NCBI RefSeq assembly: GCF_023243075.1
Contig: NZ_JALKFZ020000160.1
Coordinates: forward strand, 1 to 61,584
Direction: 5' to 3'
Origin: Frankia sp. AiPa1
GTDB taxonomy: Bacteria; Actinomycetota; Actinomycetes; Frankiales; Frankiaceae
DNA: 61,584 nucleotides
Made by a program: the position numbers and the translations under genes. Of the stretch, positions 1 through 8,996 are shown piece by piece. Under the pieces are notes generated by a model. The model made no database searches and was not told where the DNA came from. It was given only the letters and a program-made list of their open reading frames with translations. Positions within the stretch are counted from its first letter, which is position 1. Each line of letters opens with the position of its first letter.

Positions 1-1
1 C

Positions 2-217
2 CTCCCCACCGGCCACGGCCTCAACGCCGCCACCGGCGAGTACGTCGACCTCATCGCCACCGGCATCATCGACCCGGCCAAGGTCACCCGCTCGGCGCTG
101 CAGAACGCCGCCTCCATCGCCGGGCTGTTCCTGACCACCGAGGCCGTCATCGCCGACAAGCCGGAGAAGAACCCGGCTCCCGCCGTTCCCGGCGGCGGCG
201 GCGACATGGACTTCTGA
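2..217 (+). CDS. groL: Chaperonin GroEL, C-terminal 71 residues (5' end outside window)
   Basis: This is the tail of the 60-kDa chaperonin, which forms the double-ring folding chamber in the cytosol. The frame is open from the window edge and reads through the conserved C-terminal equatorial-domain block ([38 protein letters not shown]) to a glycine-rich end, GGGGDMDF. That ending resembles the Gly/Met tails of ordinary GroELs rather than the His-rich tails of some actinobacterial paralogues. The stop is followed at once by two strong hairpins, so this is the end of its transcription unit. Only the last eighth of the gene is visible, so promoter, CIRCE/HrcA sites and a partner groES cannot be judged. 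Confidence 0.96.
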   Translation, partial: LPTGHGLNAATGEYVDLIATGIIDPAKVTRSALQNAASIAGLFLTTEAVIADKPEKNPAPAVPGGGGDMDF

Positions 218-236
218 GTCCGGGACGCCTCACTCA

Positions 237-277
237 CCGCTGAGGGGCAGGGCGGAACACCACCTGCCCCTCAGCGG
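237..277 (+). terminator. Hairpin terminator after groL
   Basis: A perfect 15-bp stem (CCGCTGAGGGGCAGG at 237-251 with its complement at 263-277) closes an 11-nt loop, 20 nt after the groL stop. There is no long T-run, as is usual in high-GC actinobacteria. Confidence 0.8.
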
Positions 278-293
278 TACAGCCCGAATCATG

Positions 294-339
294 ACGTCGA
301 AAGGCGGCCCCGCACTTGGGCGGGGCCGCCTTTCGACGT
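294..339 (+). terminator. Second, longer hairpin after groL
   Basis: A perfect 19-bp inverted repeat (294-312 with 321-339) has an 8-nt spacer and ends in TTTCGACGT. It sits 17 nt after the first hairpin, giving a tandem terminator. Being symmetric, it could also stop transcription coming from the right. Confidence 0.75.
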
Positions 340-1082
340 TCCTGGCCGATCAGTCCGTGCTGCCCGGTCGCCAGGTTTAATTGCGCAGAAGCTACAGGTT
401 TGCTACCTCCGCACTGAACTATGGACGAAAGACCCCCCAAGTGGGGTAAACAGTCCGTATCCAGCATGGATCACGCCGGACGCGATCAGGAAGTCCGAGA
501 ACACGCGGTGAACGGCCCCCAGCACCTCGATCAAGAACTCATGGTGGGGGCGGCCGACGCCGGTGCGCGGCTCCGGACGTCATCGACGCCATAGCGGCAG
601 CGGTGGCCTGCCGCCGGATGTCGTCGGCCAGGTGCCAGACCGACATCGGGGCAGGTAAAGGGGCCTTCCACAGGCAATGGCCCGCCTCCGTGGACGGGAG
701 GTTCCACGAAGGCGGGCCACCTCGGCCTGGGAGTGGACGAGCACTCGGGACGGAGCGCGCGCCAGGAGACACCCCCAAAGGCGACCTTGTGCCATGAATG
801 CCCCGGCCGCCTGCGACGGAGGTCAAGTTACCATCGGGTAGTGCGGCCCACAAGAGTTTTATGTCACTTCTTTTCGACAATTTAGGGGTCGCTGATCGTT
901 TAAAGTCGACGAATTACGCGACCCGGACAATTAGCGCGTCGGAGTTTCATCGAGGGGTGGCCCAACCGATAGTCGATGTGTCCCACGCAACTACACGGCC
1001 CGTGGATGCCGTCCGCCGGTGAGTGTTCCGGCCGGCCCCGCCCCGCCGACCGCCGACCCGGCCACCGGGCAGCACGGGCGCC
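340..1082. other. Gene-free interval with a hairpin and a lower-GC patch
   Basis: I find no convincing gene. The frames here are short and lack the third-position GC of neighbouring genes. The stretch at about 840-960 is clearly more AT-rich than its surroundings (for example GTTTAAAGTCGAC and GAATTACGCG) and could hold a promoter or be decayed DNA. On the minus strand at about 415-540 a short uninterrupted frame reads through residues such as VHRVFSDFLIASG, but it has no recognisable family and no clear start. Confidence 0.5.
678..719. repeat. 17-bp inverted repeat
   Basis: Arms 678-694 and 703-719 (TGGCCCGCCTCCGTGGA and its complement with one mismatch) enclose an 8-nt loop. It lies in the gene-free interval before the XPB gene's 3' end and could be a terminator or a remnant. 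Confidence 0.6.
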
Positions 1083-2741
1083 CTACTCGGGGCTACCGGC
1101 CTCGTCGGGGATGTCATCGGCGTCGACGATCGTGTAGGCGTAGCCCTGCTCGGCGAGGAAACGCTGCCGGTGCGCGGCGTACTCCTGGTCGACGGTGTCG
1201 CGGGAGACGACGGTGTAGAAATGCGCGGAACGGCCGTCGGCCTTGGGACGCAGCACCCGGCCGAGGCGCTGCGCCTCCTCCTGACGGGAACCGAAGGTGC
1301 CCGAGACCTGCACGGCCACGCCGGCTTCGGGGAGGTCGATGGAGACGTTGGCAACCTTGGAGACCACCAGGGTCGTGATCTCCCCGGTGCGGAACGCCTC
1401 GAACAGGCGCTCCCGCTCCCGGGTGCGGGTGGAGCCCTGGATCACGGGCGCGTCCAGCATCTGGCCAAGCTCGTCGAGCTGGTCGAGGTACGCGCCGATC
1501 ACCAGCACCCGGTCGCCGGCGTGCCGCTCGACCAGACGCCGCACCACGGCCCGTTTGCTGCGGGCCGTGGCGCACATCCGGTAGCGTTCCTCGGGCTCGG
1601 CGACGGCGTAGGCCATCCGCTCGTCGTCGGTGAGGGTGACCCGCACCTCGGTGCACTCGGCCGGGGCGATCCAGCCCTGCGACTCGATCTCCCGCCAGGG
1701 TGCGTCATAGCGTTTCGGGCCGATCAGGGAGAACACGTCGCCTTCCCGGCCGTCCTCCCGGACCAGAGTGGCGGTGAGGCCTAGCCGGCGCCGGGACTGG
1801 ATGTCGGCGGTCATCCGGAAGACGGGCGCCGGCAGCAGGTGCACCTCGTCATAGATGATCAGCCCCCAGTCACGAGCCCCGAACAGGTCCAGGTGCAGGT
1901 ACTCGCCCTTGCGACGAGCCGTCATCACCTGGTACGTGGCGATGGTGACCGGGCGGATCTCCTTGCGCTCGCCGGAGTACTCGCCGATTTCGTCCTCGGT
2001 CAGCGAGGTACGGCGCAGCAGCTCATGCCGCCACTGCCGGCCGGCCACCGTGTTCGTCACCAGGATGAGGGTCGTCGCTCCCGCCTGGGCCATCGCCGCG
2101 GCGCCGACGATGGTCTTGCCGGCGCCGGCGGGCAGCACGACCACTCCGGACCCGCCCTCCCAGAATCCGGCAACCGCGCCCTGCTGGTAGTCGCGCAGAT
2201 TCCAGCCGTCCTCGACCAGGGCGATCGCGTGCCTCTCGCCGTCGACGTACCCGGCGAGGTCCTCGGCCGGCCAGCCGAGTTTGAGCAGCGCCTGCTTGAG
2301 CCGGCCGCGCTCGGAGGGATGCACGACGATGGTGTCCTCGTCGAGGCGCTCGCCGAGCATCGGCACGATCCGTTTGGCCCTGGCCACCTCGACCAGCACC
2401 GCCCGGTCGAACGCGCGCAGCACCAGGCCGTGCACCGGGTCGTTCTCCAGCCGCAGCCGGCCGTAGCGGTCCATCGTGTCGGCGACGTCGACCAGCAGGG
2501 CGTGCGGAACCGCATAGCGGGAGTGCCGGACGAGCGCGTCGACGACCTGCTCGGCGTCATGCCCGGCGGCGCGGGCGTTCCACAGCGCAAGCGGCGTGAT
2601 CCGGTAGGTGTGCACGTGCTCCGGGGACCGCTCCAGCTCGGCGAACGGAGCGACCGCCGCACGCGCCTCCGCGGCACCTGGATGGTCGACCTCCAACAGG
2701 AGTGTCTTGTCCGACTGGACGATCAGAGGGCCGTCCGCCAC
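1083..2741 (-). CDS. XPB/Rad25-type DNA repair helicase
   Basis: A superfamily-2 3'-5' DNA helicase of the bacterial XPB family, inferred to act in DNA repair or transcription-coupled remodelling. The 552-residue protein has an N-terminal damage-recognition-like domain (about 1-175), then a RecA1 domain with Walker A LPAGAGKT (203-210), the Walker B variant DEVH (298-301) and motif III TAT (323-325). A RecA2 domain follows with motif VI QRLGRVLRP (491-499). Length and order fit bacterial XPB. The start is GTG, preceded by a GAGGGTGG stretch. It is transcribed leftwards behind the helicase-associated gene at 2936, a pairing common in actinobacteria, and the 194-bp gap between them is repeat-rich. 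Confidence 0.93.
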   Translation of the reverse strand: MADGPLIVQSDKTLLLEVDHPGAAEARAAVAPFAELERSPEHVHTYRITPLALWNARAAGHDAEQVVDALVRHSRYAVPHALLVDVADTMDRYGRLRLENDPVHGLVLRAFDRAVLVEVARAKRIVPMLGERLDEDTIVVHPSERGRLKQALLKLGWPAEDLAGYVDGERHAIALVEDGWNLRDYQQGAVAGFWEGGSGVVVLPAGAGKTIVGAAAMAQAGATTLILVTNTVAGRQWRHELLRRTSLTEDEIGEYSGERKEIRPVTIATYQVMTARRKGEYLHLDLFGARDWGLIIYDEVHLLPAPVFRMTADIQSRRRLGLTATLVREDGREGDVFSLIGPKRYDAPWREIESQGWIAPAECTEVRVTLTDDERMAYAVAEPEERYRMCATARSKRAVVRRLVERHAGDRVLVIGAYLDQLDELGQMLDAPVIQGSTRTRERERLFEAFRTGEITTLVVSKVANVSIDLPEAGVAVQVSGTFGSRQEEAQRLGRVLRPKADGRSAHFYTVVSRDTVDQEYAAHRQRFLAEQGYAYTIVDADDIPDEAGSPE

Positions 2742-2800
2742 TCGCCACCACCCTCTCGCACCGCTGCCTCACCCTGTCGCCTCGACGTACCGCCCCGAGC

Positions 2801-2865
2801 TGTGAGCTCGAACCGTGAGCTCGAGCTCACAGCGCGAAACTGTCAGCGCGAACTCACGGCGCGAA
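2801..2865. repeat. Palindrome and direct repeats upstream of the XPB gene
   Basis: GTGAGCTCGAGCTCAC (2815-2830) is a perfect 16-bp palindrome with a half-site copy (TGTGAGCTCG) at 2801. Three GCGCGAA-type direct repeats follow at 2832-2865. The position, 60-125 bp before the XPB start, suits an operator or promoter-proximal regulatory site, but no known regulator consensus is recognised. Confidence 0.55.
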
Positions 2866-2935
2866 CCCCGAGAGGCTCGAGGCGCATCAGCCATCACCGT
2901 GCTTCGACGGTACAGGCGACCTCCGACAAACCGCG

Positions 2936-5542
2936 TCAGCGCACCTCGTCCGCACCCGGTGGGTCGGTCGGAGCCGGGACCGCCCACTGCGCGGCAAGCG
3001 AGGACACCGCCGGTGAGGTCGCAGCCGGTGAGATCGCAGCCGGTGAGATCGCAGCCGGTGCGGTGGCCCCACCGTGGTCACCCAGTTCGGCGACGCCCGT
3101 GACACGGTGCAGCGCGAAGCGACGTGGCTGTTCCGTGAGCTCGTCCCAGGCCGTCAGCCAGCCGCCATCCAGCGTCGTCGGGCGCACGATCCGGTCCCGA
3201 GGCGTGCCCTGCTGATCGACGTACCCGAGCAGGATCCGCTGCCGGAGCCGGACAGCATCCTGCAACATCGTCAGAATGAGCGGGGCGGACCGGGTGAGCC
3301 CGAACCCGGCGATGTCCATGGTCCTGGCCGCCTGTACCGTACGCGCGCTCTCGTCCCCCCGGCGCACCAGACGCAGAACGTCGCGGGCCGCGGCGAGCCG
3401 ACCGTCGACGACGTCACCGGAGGCGGGCCGGGCGCGGGCCGGGGTCCGGTGCGTGGGCGGGCGGCTGAGCAGCACCCTGCCGTCGGGGGCCTCGGCGACC
3501 GGCGCGTACCCAGCGCCCCGCAGCCCGGCCAGAAGCTCGTTCACCGGCAGCGACGAGATGACGATCGTCGGCGCGATCCGACGCAGCCCCAGAGCCTGCG
3601 TCGCCCGGCTGGCGACCACCTCGGTGAGCAGAGCGGAGTCGTCACAACGCAGGTAGCTCGCCGCCGGCCCGGACCTCATCCGGCCGTGCCGACGGGCGGT
3701 GTCGTCGATCAGATAGGTCAGCGCCTGCGGAATGCCGGTGCGCCCCCAGTGGGCGAGATCATCGTGAATGTCCTCAGCGGTCAGCCCCGAGTCGAACGCC
3801 CGGCGTAGTGAATCCTCAGTGAACCGATACACGGTGGCCGCCCCGACGGACTCGATGTCCGCCATCCGCGCGATCCGGGCGGCCGCCCGGGGCACCAGCG
3901 GTCCGGGCGCGACGGCGGTCAGGTCGGCCTGCAGGAGCAGCTCGTCCACCGGTTCGGGCAGCAGGGGGGCCAAGGCGTCCGCGAGCCGCTCACACAGGCC
4001 GGCGTCGCCGGCGGCAGGCCTGCCGGGCAGGTGTCCGGACCGCGCCGGATCCTGGTGTTCGATCTCGAGCTGGTCGATGATCACCCGGCCGACGGTGCTG
4101 GGCGCATGCCGTCCGGTGAGGCCGAGCAGCTCGGCCTCGGCCACCGTGCTGTCGACCATCCGGTCCAGGAACGTACCGGTGCGCCGGGGCGCCCGCCAGG
4201 CCAGCAGTGCGCGCAGCGACGCGCTACTTGGTGCCAACCCCGGCGGTGACGCCCCCAGCGCGCGCAGCACGTCGGCACGCAGTTCCCGGGCGATGCCTCG
4301 GCGCACGTCCGACGAGAGCGCGGCGATCTGGCGCCCCCGCTCATCCCGTTCACCGATCAGCCAGGCAGCGACCGGCGACCGCAGCCAGCTTTCGACGAGC
4401 AGCGCCCACCGGGCTTCCAGCGGCTCGGTGCACCAGCGGTCATACGCCGCCGTCGGCATGAACTGGACGTCGTTGCCGGTGGTGGCGTCGACGAGCCCGG
4501 CCGCCCAGGCAAGTTCGACGACGAAGGCGGCGACCCGCTCGTCGCTGTCGAGCAGGCGCGCGGTGGCCCGCAGGTCACGCACGCTCAACCCGCCGGTCCG
4601 CAGCGGGGTGAGCGGTGCCTCGCCCCAGGCCTCGACCAGGGTGCTGACCCAGCGGACCACCGTCCGCGCGGCGAGGGCAGCGGCCCCATCCGCGCTGGCG
4701 ACGCCGATCTCGGTTCCCTCGGCCCTGGGCGGGAGGGGATGCAGCGGCCCGGCCGGTGTCTGCCCGCGCACCGCCAGGCCGACCTCGCGGGGAAGCTCGA
4801 CGGTCTCGCCGTCGATCCCGATGATCAGGCCACGGGCCAGCAGCTCCTCGATCGGGGTCCGGGCCTTTTCCACGGGCAGAACGCGGTTCGCCGCGGTGGT
4901 GCTGCCCAGGGACGATTCGGCCGCCAACCGGTTCAGCAGTTCGCTGGCCCGGGGCGAGCAACGTTCGATCCAACCTCGGACTCGGGCCGGGTCGTCGAAC
5001 AGCTCACCGATCGCATTGATCGGGTCCGTGCCCGCGGCGGCCGCAGTGCCCGCACGGTCCGCGGGGCCGCCGAGGGCTTCGAGCAGACGGGTGAGCTGCC
5101 CCTGCCGGTAGCTCGAGAGGCACTGCCGGATCGGCCGGCCCAGGCCCAGGGGTCGCCCACCGACCAGATCGACGGCCATGCCGACAACCCGCAGCGCGGT
5201 GTCATCCCCCCAGGCCAGGCCGAGTTCGCGCAGCCGGCGCACGGCGGGGGCGACCTGAGCGCCCCCGGCGAACGCGGTCAGCGCGGCGAGGGACACACCG
5301 GCGGGCAGGACGGTGAGCGCCTGGAGCACCTCGTGGACGAAGGTGTCGAGCCGGTCCACGACGCGGGTGACGCTGACCCGCACGTCCATGCGCGCCGCCA
5401 GGACGGCGAAGTCCGGCGGCGGCGGAGTGGCCAGATCTGGCCTGAGCAGGAAAAGCCGCATGACCATGTCATCCGGCTGCGCGCGAAGCCAGTCCGCCAG
5501 GGTCGCGGAACCGTTCTGCGCCTTGTCGACCGGCCTCGTCAC
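2936..5542 (-). CDS. Helicase-associated (XPB/Ssl2 C-terminal-like) protein
   Basis: An 868-residue protein of the actinobacterial family that carries a 'helicase conserved C-terminal domain' (Helicase_C_3 type) and is usually encoded beside the XPB helicase. Visible blocks are ADWLRAQPDD near the N-terminus, LQADLTAVAPGPL in mid-protein, and the conserved C-terminal part (LRRIAPTIVISSLPVNELL, then RLRQRILLGYVDQQGTPRDRIVRP). It has no Walker A, so it is not itself a helicase and may be a partner or regulator of XPB. The C-terminus holds a pentapeptide array (AAISP-like) encoded by a 15-bp tandem repeat. I chose GTG at 5542 because ADWLRAQPDD then lies close to the start; a GTG at 5572 is also possible. 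Confidence 0.85.
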   Translation of the reverse strand: MTRPVDKAQNGSATLADWLRAQPDDMVMRLFLLRPDLATPPPPDFAVLAARMDVRVSVTRVVDRLDTFVHEVLQALTVLPAGVSLAALTAFAGGAQVAPAVRRLRELGLAWGDDTALRVVGMAVDLVGGRPLGLGRPIRQCLSSYRQGQLTRLLEALGGPADRAGTAAAAGTDPINAIGELFDDPARVRGWIERCSPRASELLNRLAAESSLGSTTAANRVLPVEKARTPIEELLARGLIIGIDGETVELPREVGLAVRGQTPAGPLHPLPPRAEGTEIGVASADGAAALAARTVVRWVSTLVEAWGEAPLTPLRTGGLSVRDLRATARLLDSDERVAAFVVELAWAAGLVDATTGNDVQFMPTAAYDRWCTEPLEARWALLVESWLRSPVAAWLIGERDERGRQIAALSSDVRRGIARELRADVLRALGASPPGLAPSSASLRALLAWRAPRRTGTFLDRMVDSTVAEAELLGLTGRHAPSTVGRVIIDQLEIEHQDPARSGHLPGRPAAGDAGLCERLADALAPLLPEPVDELLLQADLTAVAPGPLVPRAAARIARMADIESVGAATVYRFTEDSLRRAFDSGLTAEDIHDDLAHWGRTGIPQALTYLIDDTARRHGRMRSGPAASYLRCDDSALLTEVVASRATQALGLRRIAPTIVISSLPVNELLAGLRGAGYAPVAEAPDGRVLLSRPPTHRTPARARPASGDVVDGRLAAARDVLRLVRRGDESARTVQAARTMDIAGFGLTRSAPLILTMLQDAVRLRQRILLGYVDQQGTPRDRIVRPTTLDGGWLTAWDELTEQPRRFALHRVTGVAELGDHGGATAPAAISPAAISPAATSPAVSSLAAQWAVPAPTDPPGADEVR
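3009..3060. repeat. 15-bp in-frame tandem repeat
   Basis: Three units of GCCGGTGAGATCGCA (the first with one change) plus 7 nt encode an Ala/Ile/Ser/Pro array at the C-terminus of the helicase-associated protein. The 15-bp unit preserves frame, so copy number can vary without disrupting the gene. Confidence 0.85.
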
Positions 5543-5593
5543 TCTCAAGACGGTAGCTGGCGCCCGGCACACGCGGCGAAGCGCCGTCGCGAC

Positions 5594-6106
5594 CTACCCC
5601 CGCCGCGCCGTTCTCCGGGCACGCCCGGCTGCGTCCCGGTGCGGCCGGGCCGCGGCCGGCGAGTGAACCGCCGACGAGGTGATCGTCAGCTCAGGTCGCC
5701 TCGCCGCCGAGCCCGCGCCCATTCCAAGGCTCAGGCGAGCGGATCCGATCTGGTCGAGAACCCAGCCGGAGCAGGTCTCCCACCGGAGCACGGCAATCGA
5801 CGGATCGGGACCGCCGGGAACCCGCAGCACCGCGAAGGCCCAGTCCGGCGCGCCGGTGGAGGTGCGAATGCCCGTCACCCGCAGTTCGCCGGACGGGAGC
5901 AGCGGGCTGTCCAGCAGGGCAGCGGTGATCGCCTCCGCCTCCGCCACCGTGGCCGGACGGCCCGGCCCGTCGGCGAGCTCCACGCCGCCGGTCGTGGTGC
6001 GCGGTGTGCCCACCGGAGCTGGCCCCGCCCCGCCCCGGACGGGGACGCCGAGGGGCGCGTCGCCTGTCACCGCAAGCTCGGCGGCGGCCGCGGGTCTCGG
6101 ACGCAC
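5594..6106 (-). CDS. Hypothetical protein (170 aa)
   Basis: I do not recognise a family. Third-position GC is high to the stop, and the central block (AEAITAALLDSPLLPSGEL, then WAFAVLRVPGG, then WVLDQIGSARLSLG) has the alternating hydrophobic pattern of a folded alpha/beta domain, flanked by Pro/Gly-rich and Arg/Ala-rich tails. No signal peptide or membrane segment is seen. I chose GTG at 6106 because GGGAGG lies just upstream; an in-frame start at 6310 would add 68 low-complexity residues. It lies 51 bp upstream of, and in the same direction as, the helicase-associated gene, so co-transcription is possible. Confidence 0.6.
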   Translation of the reverse strand: MRPRPAAAAELAVTGDAPLGVPVRGGAGPAPVGTPRTTTGGVELADGPGRPATVAEAEAITAALLDSPLLPSGELRVTGIRTSTGAPDWAFAVLRVPGGPDPSIAVLRWETCSGWVLDQIGSARLSLGMGAGSAARRPELTITSSAVHSPAAARPHRDAAGRARRTARRG

Positions 6107-6632
6107 GTGGCCTCCCTGGATGCCTCTGGCAGGTCGGGGCGCGCGTTCGGTCGGCCACTCGGACGCAGGGTGTGCACCGGAGGTGAGGAGCACGCGGGAC
6201 GAGGCCGACGGAATGCGACAGACCTGCCAATACAGATTGGACACGCCGGAGCCGCCATCATGCAAGGGTTCCGCACCGCCCAAACGGACTATTTTCGGCC
6301 TGGCCCGCACAGCGGACGAGGACTCACCGGAAGCCCTCGGGTCGGACCAACCTGTGGGTTACCCCGATATTGCGTGGATGGCTCGCGCGATCGACCATAA
6401 GTCGACAATTGCCACAACAGGCGGCAACGGACGCAGCGGTGGCCTTCCCGCCTTATCCCGGGTTGCGCGGAACCGGTCCGGCCGCTGCCCGCGCGGTCAT
6501 GCTGCCGTCCGGCCTCCGACGAGGCCGCCCGCGCGCGGAAACATGGCCACTCCTGGCCTTTGGCCGCGGATGCCATGGGGCTCTCCACCAGCCGGACGCC
6601 CGATCGGGCAGCCGGCTCGGGCGGACGGCTGC
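6107..6632. other. Gene-free interval
   Basis: No frame here has convincing codon bias. There is a locally AT-richer patch at about 6370-6425 (CATAAGTCGACAATTGCCAC) that could contain the promoter of the leftward gene at 6106. Nothing else is recognised. Confidence 0.5.
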
Positions 6633-8309
6633 TCAGGGCCGGTCAACACGGTTCACGACAAAGGCGAGATGGTTCGCCCGTCCCCAGTCGGCGATCCGGG
6701 CCATCGCCCCGGCGTTACCGGGCAGCGCGAGCGTCCGTCCCAAAGAGACGCCGACGACGAGGACGACGGCCACCACCGCGGCCCGCATCACCAGAAGCAT
6801 CGTGCGGCGCCTGGACTCCGCCGGCCCGACCCCACCCGCGCCGGTGCGACCGGGACCGGGACCGAGCAGAGGGAACCGCGCACCGCCGGACTCTGGACGG
6901 CCCGTCCGCGCGGCTTCGGCCCGCCTTTGTCCTGGCTGCCCCGGCTCACCATGACCGGATGCCGAGGTCTGTGGCCCAGGCCGTGCCGGCCGACCCGCAT
7001 CGCCGATGTTCACCCCACGGCCCTCGGATCCGGAACGTCGGGTTTCGCGGCGCTCGGATCCGGGGCGTTCGACGCTGCCCGGACTTCCGCCCGGTCGGCC
7101 ACGGCCCGGCGGTGCGGGGAACCGAGCATCGCGGGGGGATCGTGATCCCGCGCGTGGGGGGCCGGCGTGCGGCGGCGCGCTGGCGTCCCCACGGACGGCG
7201 GGAACAACTCCCGTGAAGCTGACCTGATCGAGCAACGGCTGCGCGGACGCGGCGGGTTCCCCGGACCCGGACCCGGACGCGTCCGGGCGCCGGGGCTGTG
7301 CGGCCGGTGGGATCGGCTGCTTGCTGGTAGCGCTGACCTTGTCCAGAAGTCCGGTAAGGCCAGGCCCCTCACCGGGCGTGCTCCGCCGAGAATCCCGGAG
7401 CCGCTTCGGAGCCACCGTGTGGTTTTCCACCCGAACAGGCGCGGGCAGCAGAGGAATGCCTCGTGCGCCCGCCGGGTTGGGCTGACTGGAAATCGTCAAG
7501 AAACGGGCGGCCCCGGAAATATCGGTCGGATCCTGTCCCTCTCGCCTGCCCACACTGGCGACGCCGATGGAGCCGACGGGGGCAGCCGGGGCGGCGGACC
7601 GGGACGGCGACTCGGGAGACCCGGCTGACGGGGCAGGTGCGGGCTCCTGCGACCGGTCGAACGGAATGACCTCTGCTCCGCCCGCGGTCGGGCTGCCGAA
7701 TGCCACCGCGCGGAAGGCCTGCCGCCGCCCCTGCGCCTGCGAGCGCCCCGTCCCGCTGGACCGGCCCGTGCGCTCGGGCCGGGCCGGGCGGACGGGCCGG
7801 GCCGAGCGCGAGCGCACGGGGGGCACCTCCCGGCCAGGAGATGCCCGGGACGGCGCCGGCCCGGTCTCCATCTCCGCCGGATCCCATCCACCGGCCGCGT
7901 CGAACCGCCCATCCTGACCAGACCTGGCCGCTGGTCCCATCCGGCCAGCCTCCCCGGGAGCACGCCGGCCTGGATCGGAGCGCCCCCGGCCGGACCGCGC
8001 GGCGTCGCCCCGACGGGCGGGGCCGGCGTCGGAGTGCGGATCCAGGTCAGACGGGTAGTCGTGCGTCGCGAAGTGCGCGGGATCGCTGCCCCGGCGACCC
8101 ATCGGACCACCTGAACGGGCAAGGGAACCGCCTGGGCGGGCTGCCGGGACTCCCGGCAGCACAGCGCGGTCGTCCGATCGCTCAGAGGGTATGCGCACCC
8201 GCCCGCCCGAGCCAGGCGGACGATCATCCGCCGCGCCGCGGTCCCGGTCCTCAGCGACCACCGCCCGCACCTTCCGCCTCCACGGCCCGACTCCGACCGA
8301 TCTGTGCAC
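6633..8309 (-). CDS. Large disordered protein with C-terminal membrane anchor
   Basis: A 558-residue protein. About the first 500 residues are low complexity, rich in Pro, Gly, Arg, Ser and Ala, with no recognisable domain. At the C-terminus a single membrane helix (around LLVMRAAVVAVVLVVGVSL, about residue 505-525) is followed by about 35 ordered residues, including GRTLALPGNAGAMARIADWGRANHLAFVVN. From memory this last stretch resembles the module just after the signal anchor of actinobacterial phosphodiester-glycosidase (exopolysaccharide-type) proteins, but the catalytic domain is absent. If so, the protein is cytosolic with a short external tail. The C-terminal codon pattern is clearly coding; the start is uncertain. 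Confidence 0.6.
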   Translation of the reverse strand: MHRSVGVGPWRRKVRAVVAEDRDRGAADDRPPGSGGRVRIPSERSDDRAVLPGVPAARPGGSLARSGGPMGRRGSDPAHFATHDYPSDLDPHSDAGPARRGDAARSGRGRSDPGRRAPGEAGRMGPAARSGQDGRFDAAGGWDPAEMETGPAPSRASPGREVPPVRSRSARPVRPARPERTGRSSGTGRSQAQGRRQAFRAVAFGSPTAGGAEVIPFDRSQEPAPAPSAGSPESPSRSAAPAAPVGSIGVASVGRREGQDPTDISGAARFLTISSQPNPAGARGIPLLPAPVRVENHTVAPKRLRDSRRSTPGEGPGLTGLLDKVSATSKQPIPPAAQPRRPDASGSGSGEPAASAQPLLDQVSFTGVVPAVRGDASAPPHAGPPRAGSRSPRDARFPAPPGRGRPGGSPGSVERPGSERRETRRSGSEGRGVNIGDAGRPARPGPQTSASGHGEPGQPGQRRAEAARTGRPESGGARFPLLGPGPGRTGAGGVGPAESRRRTMLLVMRAAVVAVVLVVGVSLGRTLALPGNAGAMARIADWGRANHLAFVVNRVDRP

Positions 8310-8558
8310 GCCGCGCCGGCAACCATCGCGACGACGGGTTGACAGAGACCCTCATGACACCGATCGCCATCATCCGCCGTGATACACCTCAGACTAACTC
8401 CACTATCCACAAACTGGACAACCTGCGGCTTCTCCGAGCTGCCTGCAATCCGTGTCGCGACGCAATCGCGACGCGCGCAAACAGGCAGACCGGCCCGCCT
8501 CTAGATACCGATCGCAACCGCACGGACACGCCAACAGGCGGTTTCCGGCCGACTGGCC

Positions 8559-8996
8559 CTACTTCTTTCGGACCCGGCAGACCCGCTCGAGGACCAGTCC
8601 GCCAGCGAGGAGCACGACGGCGGCGGCCAGGCCCAGGCCAGCGGTGATCGCGTCACTCCCCGCGGAACCAAACTCGTCCGTACGCGGAATGGTGTAGCCG
8701 AGCGCCCCGGCCCAGCCGCCGGCAAGCGCGGCTCCGGTCATCGAGCTGGCCTTGGCGAAGGCGGCCAGTCGGGCGACGGTGAGGGGCAGGATCGGCCGGG
8801 TTCCCGGTCGTCTCTCCAGTCGATGACGGGTGTGCCCGGCGACCTGCAGCTCCAGCGCGCCGATGACGACCACCGACAGCGGCGCGGTCCGCGGTAGCGC
8901 GGGAATCGACCGGTACGCCCACCACAGCAGCAGGTAGGCGAGCGCCCCGAACCCGACGGCCACCAGAGCGAGGTCTCGACCCCGGGTCGGGTTCAC
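8559..8996 (-). CDS. DUF3180 membrane protein of the folate operon
   Basis: A 145-residue protein with four predicted membrane helices (about 10-26, 40-52, 84-100, 114-135), matching the DUF3180 family that actinobacteria encode next to folK. Function is unknown; co-conservation suggests a link to folate biosynthesis or to membrane proteins encoded downstream elsewhere. Its ATG overlaps the folK stop by 4 bp (ATGA), which implies translational coupling. It is the last gene of the leftward folate operon. Confidence 0.88.
   Translation of the reverse strand: MNPTRGRDLALVAVGFGALAYLLLWWAYRSIPALPRTAPLSVVVIGALELQVAGHTRHRLERRPGTRPILPLTVARLAAFAKASSMTGAALAGGWAGALGYTIPRTDEFGSAGSDAITAGLGLAAAVVLLAGGLVLERVCRVRKK

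Noticed and set aside
415..540. Minus-strand peptide VHRVFSDFLIASG resembling cyclophilin FHRVIPDFMIQ
   Set aside because: The match is about ten residues, lacks the following cyclophilin core and any start; probably chance.
1839..3215. Long plus-strand frame over the XPB gene
   Set aside because: It mirrors the XPB coding strand, gives Arg/Pro/His-rich sequence with no family, and starts inside the helicase.
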